A stretch of DNA of 64,000 nt from Sisyra terminalis. Its lineage: Eukaryota > Arthropoda > Insecta > Neuroptera > Sisyridae. The stretch lies in the NCBI GenBank assembly GCA_958496175.1, contig OY292275.1, positions 12,276,001 to 12,340,000 on the forward strand, written 5' to 3'. Each line of letters opens with the position of its first letter. The first letter of the stretch is position 1. The notes beneath the pieces are model-generated. The model did no database searches. It saw only the letters and a list, made by a program, of their open reading frames with translations, and was not told the DNA's origin. The translations under genes and the position numbers were made by a program. This document shows positions 14,001 to 26,000 of the stretch, in pieces.

Positions 14001-17000
14001 GACGAAAACGATTCATTCTCTATGTTTGACGCGATTATATCTCCATTTGAAACAAGTTTTCTTTAAAATTTCCTCTTCGTTCTCAATATTTCATTCGCGT
14101 TTGATTTTCTTCCGTTCCATTTTTTTTTCATTCGTGAAATTATCCTTCAACTCCCTATACTTATTCTTCAGATATCTATTCGTAATTTTCCTACATCAAT
14201 AGATCTTTTATTTCAAAAATCAATTACAGTCGTTTCAATTGTTTCACCAGCTAAAACAGTCATTAAAAAAAGTCTTAGAGCTTTTCTGGAAAAAAATATG
14301 CGAACGAAAAATTATTTTCTTTCTAAATTTTTCGAACCACAAAAAAGCAAAAAAATCTATCGTAGTTACTTTTTATGAATTCCAGAAGTGAAGTACTGAT
14401 TTAATGGACATCGTAAGGTTGAATTCTAAGGCTAAAGGATGTATTTTATATTTGTTGCGAATCGGTTATCTATACTAATATATAAAATTCTTACGTCTGT
14501 CTGTACATTTCGATTTTGAACCCAATTTTAGGGTAAATATTTGTTTCAAGAGGCCTTTACTCCAAATTTAACATTTTTAAAATTTTTGTCTGTCTGTCTG
14601 TCTGTCTGTGTGTCCCGATTTAACTAAAAAACGGAACAACCGAATTTAATAAAATTTGGTATTAAGATACAACACAATTTCCCACAGATTATAGGCTACT
14701 TATCATTCCAAAAAAATAATAAGGGAAGGTATTCCTTAGGGATGAAAACATAAATTTTTACACTAGACAGGTGAGTTATATATCATTAGAAAGGTAATTT
14801 AAAGTTAGAAAATAATCTGTAAAAATATTTTTAGTTGAACTGAAAAAAGCACAGTAAATTAAATTTAAATTTAAAAAAATTGCCTCTTTGAAACATAAAC
14901 CTTTATATATACAAAACAAATAGTTGATGTTAATAGCGTAAAGGTTTTTTTTTGAAAATTTCTACCCTAAAAGAGTAAAAGAGGTCACTAAGTTTGTATG
15001 AGAAAATGTAGAGTTAATCAACAATCGAAATTTTGAATTTAATAACTGTTAAAAATAAATAAATAATGAATTAATAATAAGTGTCTGTTTTTGTTATGTC
15101 ATTTTAATAACAACATTTTAAATAACGTCATTTCACTTAATTAGTATAAAAGCTTAGAAAGTAGGTACTTATACCAAATACCAATGAAGCAGTTTTTAAT
15201 TTTTGTTTGTTTTTCAACAATCAAACTTTTTTAAAATATAATTTTTGATGTACCAATAATTGTGACCTGGAGCAATTATTTAACATTAAGGGAGCATTTT
15301 TTTGTCATATATTTCATTATCAATCAAAAAATAAAATCTTTCAAACCAACATTTCTTCGGTATTAAGAAAAATTTGAAAATCAATTATTGTTATTGAAAA
15401 TAAATAAAATATTCGAATTTCCTTCCACGCTTTCTATCTATTTCCAACATATTTATTTACGTTACGCAGACGAAGTCGCGGGGATCAGCTAGTCTCTGTA
15501 TAAAGTATGTGTACCAAATATACGCCGGGAAGGTCATTTTGGATCCAGACTAGAGCATATACCAAATATTGAAATAAGGGAATATTGCTTATTACTTGAC
15601 CACAAGGTCAAGAACAATCAAAAAATAAAAAAATAAAAAATGAAGTTCGACTCCTCCAGCTACTTAAACCCCGCTAAATTGCCTGTTATCACCACCATGA
15701 TATAGCAGCAAATTGGTGAACTGGTGCAAACTACATAATAGTTCATAAAAAATAAGAAGTTATAATAAAGAAAAAGGAACAGAAATCATTAGGTTCCCAT
15801 ACTTTTTTTGTACTTTCTGGGACCCCAAAACTGTATGGGTACAAAACTTGTATCTTCGCTGCTTGATTTATCCATTCATAATGTGTAGGCAACCTACCTA
15901 TTTTTTTGGCTATTTAAAAAGAATTTTGTTACACAGGCATTGATATTTCTTCAAAAAAAAATCTTTTGTAAATGAACATAAAATAAATGCATTCTATTTC
16001 CTTTAGTTTTAATAAAGTAGATTACAAATTATTTTACATACTTATATACAAAAGACTGATAAATTCAGTGAAACTGAAGTTACGTCCATCAAGTTAGCAT
16101 GACATTTATGGTATTTGTTAAAAATAACTACGAAATATTATCTTGTTTTTGTGGTTCAAGAAATTCGAAAGAAAATAAAAATTGTTCGAAAATTTTCCCA
16201 AAAAGCCAATGTAGTTCTTTCTAAATTAATGTTTAGAGCTTTTCTATATACATTAAAATTTCGAACTTTCATACGGTATTAATTGGTTCGATTTTGTGGT
16301 TCTAAAAATTTGAAAAAAAAAATTGTCGCTTACATATTTTGCAAGAGAACTTAGTTTAAAAAAAAGACCAAATATAAATTTCAATATTTTGGGAATGCTT
16401 CAGATAGAGCTTTTTCCGTAGTTGTCACGGAAAATATACAAGAGACAAATTTTTTTCTTTCAAATGTCTTGAACCACAAAACCATATTGTTACGAATTTA
16501 AAACATTCGACAGATCTAGAAATGAGATTGAAGAGAGACGGAAAATGTTCCAGAACATTCTCCGTGATTCTAATGTGAAGTAGAAAGAAATAGAAATCTT
16601 CTGAAGTGCCTGGAATCATCCGGAAACTTCGGGAACGTGGCAAATAGGTAAATAAATAAGGCAATCGACCGTCACCACAATAGTTACGAATCAGTTATGA
16701 CCAGTATCAGTTACAAAGTTAACAAGTTACAAGGTTCGAAATAAATTGCAACAATTGTTAAAATAAATAAACAAGAGTGAAATAATAAACATGGGTGTAT
16801 TAAAAGAAAAGGTATAAGTGATATATGTCCTGAATCAAATCCTAAAGAATCCGCCAAAATAATTAAAACAATTGTAATAACGTAACAATTCCAATTGATA
16901 ACGTTAAAAAATCGAATTGTTTATATTTATATAAAAGCTCTTATTGTCAACATATGGCGATCTCATCCGCGTACATTGAGGTTATACTGTAGTCTAGTGA

Positions 17001-20000
17001 CAAAAAGTCCGCAACGTAGAGATTGAAAAGGATTGGACCCAACACCGATCCCTGAGGTACTCCCTAATAGACAGGTTTTTCCTTTGGTAGCCGGTAATCC
17101 ATTTTGATTTGGAAGAAGTGATTGCTTTATTTGTTATTTTTCTCTTTATTATTAAAAATTCTTCAGTTTATAAAATCGACCATTACAAAGTATAGAAATT
17201 TCGTAAAACGTTTAGATAAAAAGTCGCATGAAGCATAAAAAACTTTGCTACTATTAAAATTTTCTCGTCGAACATAAACGTTGATTTAATTTAAAATTCC
17301 TTTCTTACTTGAAAACAGTAATTTAATAGTGCCAAATACATTGTTGAATTTTCTTCAGTAGATTACTTTGTCTTGAGACTGAATGATAAAGTACAATGGC
17401 ATCAATGTAAGTCCAGCGACGATGTTAAAGGGAATGTTGAATGTTATAAATCTTCTTTACAACAAAGTATATTTTATTTTCGTAGATACTAACATACATA
17501 CATGCCAGTCGAAATCAGATCGATATTACGTCCGCCTTCTACAATCTACCCTACATTTTTTTAATATTTGAAAAACAAGAAAAATTCCTCATTCAAATTC
17601 CCGGAACACATAGATAATTTATGAGAAATTCCGGGCATAGAAGTTGCTTTGTTCGAATAAATAATTAATTGGAGAACTCTTCGCTTAATATGTCAATGAA
17701 GATTTATTTTTTGTTTCAAAAATAAAAGTTAAATTTGCAAATTCATAATATTTTAAGCGCAAAAAATTGTACCCTTTTCTCTTCGTTGTGTTATCTCTTT
17801 TCGCTATAACCAAGTGACATATTTATTTCTTTATTGTAAACTACAAAAAAAACTTCCTGATTAACTTTTGTGATACATTTAAAAAAAAAACAGCATTCCT
17901 TACAAATTGTCTATGATTATCTTAACTATGATAAGTATTTAAACACATAGACGTTTTTCTTCAAATTCTAATATTTGCAATCTAATTAAATAGAAAACTG
18001 AGTTGAAATTCAAGCATTGAAAACAACTTTTATAACTGAATATTAGTTTTATAACTTTTATAACTAAATTCTGGATATTAGAGTTTGAAAAATATTAAAA
18101 CCTCATTTTTTTAAACTTTATCGTATTATGAACATTGGTAGTAATGAGTTTTAAATTCACAGTGTAAAACTGAATTCAATTACTAACGACAAACATTGGA
18201 TAACTCCCAATTAATTCATCTTCTATCGCTATTGATGTTAATATTCCAGAATATGAAAACTTTTCCATGCAATAAATTTGTTTGGCAACACAATTATGCT
18301 GTATGTCCTCGTTTTGTCTTTATCCAAACAAATTTTATCCATTTGCAAAAGTTTTGATTGAATTTTTCATCGGCTATCGGAAAATATCGTATTTTTGATG
18401 AGACCATATCCATTCATACGTATGGATACATTTGCAATTTTCTATTCGACAAACGTGAATTTTTCTTCCATACAGAAACGCTTCATTTGGGATTTGAGTT
18501 TTCGTTATTAAAATGAAAATATGTTTTATTGATTCTCGCACGTATAGAAAATGCATGGGAAATATTAACAAAATAAGTGTAGCGGAAATTGAAAAATACA
18601 AATCCTGAAGGAAGAAATAGAAGAATGATTGAGAAAAATGAGGCAAAATGGCGCCTCGTGGATAAAGTAATTGGTTTATGAGGCAAGTTTGGATTGTAAT
18701 TGATTGATATGGTTTTGAATGCAGTTATGAGTTTTCCATTTCAATTTTTCTATTTTTCATCAGATAGTCAATATAATAACCTTTTCTGTAGCGTTCAATA
18801 TCCATTACAGTAGACGAAAGGAATAAAAAAAAATTCCGGTTGATTTTCGACAGTAATAATGATTTAAAGCCAAAATTATATTTTTTTCAAGTGTTTTCTT
18901 TGCCCGTGTGCGTTAAGATTCTTTTCTTATACTCAATTCATACGAGTAAAATAAAAAAAAACTAAGTTGTTTAGCTTATATGTATTAGGGTTTCCGTTAT
19001 TTCCCAAATTGATTTTTTTACAGCGATCGCCCCCTGAATTTTTAGTTTAAGATATAAAAAAAATTATCCAATACAATTAAGCTCTTAATTTTTTGATTAA
19101 ACCGTGCCGGAATCATGTTAATTTTACCATTTAAATAACATGGGATTATTTGACTTATTACTTTTAATTTTTTTCTCAGAAACAAATTGATAAAAAGATT
19201 TAAGGTTACATTATTCTGACGTAAAATTTAACGCTCTACAAAAAAGGTATCTTATGAATTTTCGATTAAATAACTCCATTAAAAGTTACTCAACATTTAA
19301 CTTGTGCCTAATATAAATCTTGCAATATTTTCAACTTTTTGCTCATTTTTAACAATTTTTAACTACAAAATCATTGGAAGAGAAAATAAAAAATTTTATC
19401 ATTAGAGCGCAAGTGATTATTTGTGTTAATTTTATGGCTTGAACAGAAAATTAAGCAACAAAAAAATCATTTTTTGACAATTAAAACCGGTGACAGAAGA
19501 TCCGAATTCGCTATAGTCGTGAAATTCAATTTATCCAGGATAAATTTTCGTACTTTAATCAATATTTTGTACCTACGAAATGAATTTCATACTAATTAAT
19601 GAGACTATCGACAAAAGTTCAATTATTATTCGAATTTTTACCATTTCACCTGACGCCATCTATGGGAATTTTCTTAGAACTTGTAATCAACATCATTTTT
19701 ATTGAGCCAATAGTCCCAATAGTCGATTGATTTGTCGTTAAAAAGTTAAATGTTGAATAACTTTTAATGGAGTGATTTAATCGAAAATTCATACGAGACC
19801 TTTTTTGTAGAACGTTAAATTTTACATGAGAATAATTTGACCTTAAATCTTTTCATCCATTTGTTTCTGAGAAAAAAAAATAAAACTAAAAAGTCAAATA
19901 ATCCCATGTTATTTAAATGGTAAATGTAACATGATTCCGGCACGGTTTAATCAAGAAATTAAAAGCTTAATTGTATTGGAAATTTTTTTTTATATCTTAA

Positions 20001-23000
20001 ACTCAAAATTCAGGAGGCGATCGCTGTAAAAAAATCAATTTGGGAAATAACGAACATCCTAATATGTATCTATTGTCGTTATAGTTGTACCTATAGCTAT
20101 AAATACAATAGTTTTAATGGTACTACTATCATCATTAACGGTTTTAATGATGCAACTCCATTTACTAGAGATGTCATCTGTTATCGAGTGGAAAAACTGA
20201 AAACCTTTATAGTATGCCTGGAATAGTTTAAGCAGATGAATGAAAACCTGAGAAAATTCTCTTGGGAAATAACAGATTTATCTTAATTTATCGTAATTAT
20301 AAATTCTTATCGTTTTTAAGAAACGACAATGTGGCAACATAATATTTTACGATTATTCTCATTGCTCATTAAATGTTTTTAATAAGATTAGAAGCAAACA
20401 TTAACATAATTGTTCGTTTATATCCAAAGAAAAATAATTCGTTAAATTATTATAAAACAAGCATTAATAAAACTTAACCTGAATTTGATTAGATAACATG
20501 CATTAGAGTAACCAAATAGGATTATATCATCCCCCAATCCTATCAAGAAACGAGTGAGTCATTCTTGAAACTCAGGAACCTCGATTAGTCGTCGTTCCCA
20601 TTATCACCAACTCCCTGAAGAAACTCTTATTACGTTTAATGGCGCAATAAATTTCCATTTAAACGAAACAAATTACAACTTTAAAATTGATATTCCGTAA
20701 TGGCACAATTATCAAAGCTATTCAATTTCAAAAACAGTTCCCATCTTCAACAGCAAGTATTACATTCAACCCCCTGGTTGCCCTTGGTGATACAATGGTC
20801 AAGGTGACTGCCATGTGATCTAGAGTCCTAGATTTAAATTCCATTGCGAATTTAGATTTATAGTTTCAGAGTGTATGAGATCCTTAACTATAAAATATTG
20901 ATGAATAAATTTTAAAAGAAAGATTTCGATTTTTACATATTTTTATTTGTTACTTAGGTTCGACTAGCCAAGGATCGCAAAAAGGGTGAAAAAGTAATCA
21001 GCGACAGTCAAGAGCGGGCATATTGGCGGGTTTATCGTCCACCCCCAAATGTCGTTAGTCCACTGGAACAGTGTCCCGTGCCAACCCGGTCGCGAAATGG
21101 AGGAACGCGACCTCGAAAACGTACACTATCGGATCTTCAACGGGAGGTATGAAATATTCATTTCATTGAGTGCTACATTATCGCTCGTATTTTTATCCGG
21201 TTTTCCTTTGTGAGTTATCATCATTCCGTGTTTGTACAACTTGTTTGTTTATCCGTCCGATTCATGCAAACATAAACACGGAGTAACTACACAAAAGAAT
21301 TATTGTACCAAGTATATTTATTTGCTCGGGAAATTTACAATCATTTTCCTGGATAAATAGTAAATAATAAAGTTCCAAGAAAAATTATCACAATAAATTT
21401 TCGGATATATCGTTGTTTTGCTTATGATTTTGTTTACGTTAACTCGTTTTGGTTTTTCCAGGTGGATTTTTTACGCAACAGCCTAACACGCACAAGAGTC
21501 AAAGTATCGGTAGCATTAGAAAGTATGATCAGTTATGTAGAAACTTATTCCGAATATGATCCATTATTGAGCCAAACTCAACCCTCTAATCCATGGATTA
21601 GTGAAGATACAACTTATTGGCAACTAAACGGAAGTTTGTAAGTATTAAATTGATTTTTTTTAATAATATAAAATATAAGGGTAATTCTCTTGTTTGTAAA
21701 GTAATAAAAAATCTTAATTAAAACGCGGTAAAGGTGAAACCTTCAAAAAAGATGAACTTCAAGATATTATGATGAATGCAAAATTTTATGAGTAGGATAA
21801 TTTTAGGGTTTATTTTACGATTTATTAACATATATATTACATAAATTTATCCTGAATCCAAATTTGCATTTTCGATAAATGATACGAGAGCTTATGATAA
21901 TGAAAATATGAAATAAATCCAGTGGTAGTAAAGAAGCAGGTATCGTTTAATATTTGAAACTATTGTATTTGGACATCGTTGGAATTACATTTTTGTCAAT
22001 TGCTTGGAAATACGTGCAGCACAGTAAAATATTACCATTTGCATTAGAATTTTTAATTATTATTCATAAAAGATCTTCATGTCCTGGGCGTTGTGGTTTT
22101 AAATTTCGTTGGAATCACAATCGTTCACAAAAGGAGCACATATTATGACCGACCATATTGTTAAAAAAATTAAACGAAATTCTTCATGAGCAACTTTATT
22201 TCGACGAAATTGAGAGTACTTAAGGAATCGGCTGTACATTCTTTTGAGTAGCACCTGAAAAACAGTTCGTAATATTATGTGATATCAGAATTAATTTTAA
22301 ATTAGCTTTTGTTTTATTGAAATTTCGTGATTAAGTGCGAAATATGCGATTAGAAAATATTTAAGTACTTACTAGCATCATTTTCAATATTTTGCACAGT
22401 CGAATCATCATTAAACGTATAAGAACCATTATTTTTCTTATTTAATAATGCTTTTCGGCGTGCCCGAAATTCACGAACACGTTCTGTTGATCCTTTTGAC
22501 GCCTTTATAGTCTTGTTTTCTTTACTTTTTTTTTGATAATCATGACAATATCCGTTATCATTTACGGCAAATTTGAAAATTAATTTTATTAAAATAATGA
22601 AATCTTTATGCTCGCAATTATAATAAGCAATTTAACACGGTTGTTATTGGTCGCTATAAAAACCATTCTCAAGTAACGTAATACGCAGGCGCGCACAACC
22701 ATAAGAAATACTAATGTTTCCTACGTCATTCTCTCTCACGTTAAATCTTATAGATTTATTTATATGTTTCTCTTTTAACTGTCGCTTTCCGTTTCCGTTT
22801 CATAAAATTTCAAGTCACAGTGGTGCTTAAGAAGTTTTCAGTTCAAAAAAAATAATTATTATTTTATTTATAGTGACTATTTTTAGCTAATTGTAGACTT
22901 ATTTTTTTCAACAAACTAAATATTTTTTTTCTTTTTTTAGGGTGGATGTTCCCACGGAAAAACGAGTTAAGCGTTGGGGTTTATCTATGGAAGAGCTAGT

Positions 23001-26000
23001 TTCTGATCCTACTGGTCTTCAAGAGTTCACAAACTACTTACGTAAGGAATATAGCCATGAAAACATTCGGTTTTGGTTAGCTGTTAACGATTTACGTAGA
23101 TCCTCGCAATCTCAAATTCAACGAAAAGTTTGTGAAATTTTTGAGTAAGTCAATCGATAATCGATCAAGTGTTAATAATTCCTGAAAATGATATCTTTCT
23201 TAAATGATTTTTTGCGTTTAATTTTCAGAGAGTTCTTAGCACCTGGAGCACCATGTGAAATAAATATTGATGGGAAAACAATGGAAAAAGTACACCAAGA
23301 ACTTCGACAACCATCAAGATTCACATTTGATTCGGCTGCTGAGCACGTATACGCCTTACTTTTGAAGAAAGACTGTTATCCCCGTTTTATACGTTCCGAG
23401 CATTACAAAAACCTACTGGCAGCAGGAGTGCAACCCTTACATAAGAAACGGTTCATAAAACATGTGATTTTCACACCGGAAAAATCTAATATGATTTAAT
23501 ATTGTAGATTCTTTGGTTTTGGGGGACCAGCAAAGAAAAAGACTTCAACAACAATCGCACCGAACCAATCGTTATTGCACCAAAGCGGATGTGCAAGTGG
23601 ACCATCTTCCGGCACTAGCGGCATAACTGGCAGTGGTGCCACGTTAAGTCGGCGTCGCGGAAGTGATCGAAGTTTGTCAGGATCAGCGCATGAATTAGCC
23701 ATTTCCGGTGTGCGAGACGCTTCCTCCAGAGTCCCACATTCCCATAGCCAAAGCAATCTTAGCGAAATTCCTTATAGGTGAGAACTGCCAAACCAAGATA
23801 ATCGAGTTTCTCTTTTTATTTTAGCTATAAGCATAAGATAATTCTTTCAAACGTTATAAGCAATTTGCTTGTCGTTTTCCACCAACTTACATACTTTAAT
23901 GTAAGTACATTTCAAGCAAAAACAAACCTACTAACAGACGTAAAGTTTTACATTAACTATAGCTTATTAAGCAATTAAAAGCGCTAGAAAAAAAACATAA
24001 ACAAGAACATGAACATGAAACTTCAATTTACTTCAAAGACAAAATGAGTTCGTGTCTAATTGGTTAATGCATGATACATTTTTTGACTAAAATTCAAAAT
24101 TAAAATTATGCTTCTAAGCATGCGCGGCCTTAATAAATTTAAAAGAGTCTTTTCAGAGCTTTAAGTTACTACTTCACTATCAAACAGGTTTGATATTATA
24201 TGTGAAACCATCACCAAAAACAAATCATTTATAGTTTAAGACTCAAAATCACACTAATGGTAAAGTTTGTGGTTTTTTAACAAAATATAACACTTTAAAT
24301 ATCATTATTATCTAAATAGATACAAAAGTACTGACCAATTTGTTATGGTGGCTGTAGCTTTTGCATCACAAACTTTACTAATTTACACAATTTAAATACA
24401 AATTTCACTCAATATTCAATCAATTGTATGAATGAATTAGAAAAAAAAAAATGAAAACAAAATTTATAAAATCAGCATTTAAATTTTGAAAACAAAAGGA
24501 GCACTTAATTATAGAGAATAGATAGATAGCACATCTCATTAGAAATTAGTTTTTATATTCCACTTACTATAGTCAGCGACAAATATGTAGAGTTTCAGGT
24601 ATAGGCATTTCATCAAAGGCTTTTTATAAACTGTAGGTGATAATAAAGGGTAGTTGAAGCTTTTTCGTTTTCTGAATGGAGGGAAGACCGAAAAGACAGG
24701 ATTTTGAACTTAAAATTTTCAATGAATGAAATATAACAGAAATACATTTTTTCACTATCTTAATTTGTTCATTTATTAAATTTGATAAAAATATTTTACA
24801 GCGACTAGAAGATAGGTATTATAGAGGCAAATATTCTAAGCCGATAACCAAAAACATAACACCTAATTTGAATGTTTCAATGACTAAAGGTCTGAAATTT
24901 ATAAAACCCTTATTTTTATAAATACAGGTGGTTCTCGACTTTCGCTATTTCGCACATTTTTAAAAGATTTAACTATTTAATTCTCTGCGATCGGGTGTCC
25001 CCTTTCACAGGACATCAGATTACAATCACGGAAGAGCAGTATTGACTATAGAGGACTCATGTTTATGACCTCGTTTATGACCTTTTGTTGACCTTGAAAT
25101 TTTTCGGAAATCCTATCTCTCTTTTAACTGTTATTTCACTTCAACGAAGACGGTTGGAATAGTCGTTGCCACATTTCATGCTATGGGCACAATCAACTAA
25201 GATAGACAGAGATAGTATCTCCAAGATTTGAGAAAAAAGCATAACTACTGACTATTATCACTAATGGTTTATTATCGTCTATAATCCATCTTCATTTTGA
25301 GGAATATGGAACAAGCAGCGACTTGCTCCATCTTGGTTTAAAATGTGAATGGATTATTGAAAACAGGAATCATTTATTGGTCGCTGACTAAAAATATTTA
25401 AGTCAAAGCCCAGACAATAACTTCACAATAACAAAATAAAGGCTTATATTTGTACTGTAGCGGTTTTGTGCAATTAACTTTCAGGGGCGACATTCCATCT
25501 CAATCCAAAGGGCTTCCCATCATTTGGTCGAGTCCGTAAGTGAGCCCCCGGCTAAAATTTTTTGGTTTATTCTGTATTGAAAAAAATTCGCTTGCTTATA
25601 TCGCGGTCTTGCTTCAAAGCTCGTTTAAAACTTTGCTGTGCTTCAACAAAACCAAATTTCGTTTAACAATCAATGTCGCTAGTGTTTACAAAAGAAAAGT
25701 ATCAAATACAGAATAGACCACTTTGTTTTTTTTTTTTTTTGGTTTTGCTCCTTGAATTTTAGGTGTTGTGTTCTTCAATGTGATTTTGATTGATGGTCTT
25801 CATTGTTTTACCACAAAAATCCAAACACTTTTCCATTTGAAGTTGAACAACTATTTGTGTTTTTTTTTTCTCTTTGATTTTTGTTTGGATATTTCAGGCA
25901 ATCCGCACTAATGTGTGTTCTGATCTAAACCTCTTCCTTTTCGTTTCTTCGTTTTTTTTTTTTATTTCCGTAGTGTTTTTGGTGTAGTAATTTATATTTC

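Larger units (their letters stand above)
13289..20957 (+). other. RGS intron 4 (GC-AG) filled with transposon remains
   Basis: Begins GCAAGT and ends cttag. It contains the Helitron (14469-15492), the solo LTR (16488-16887), the RT fragment (16953-17073), the foldback (18984-20062) and a possible tRNA-derived SINE (20775-20860). The remaining sequence is AT-rich with no exon recognised. Confidence 0.75.
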
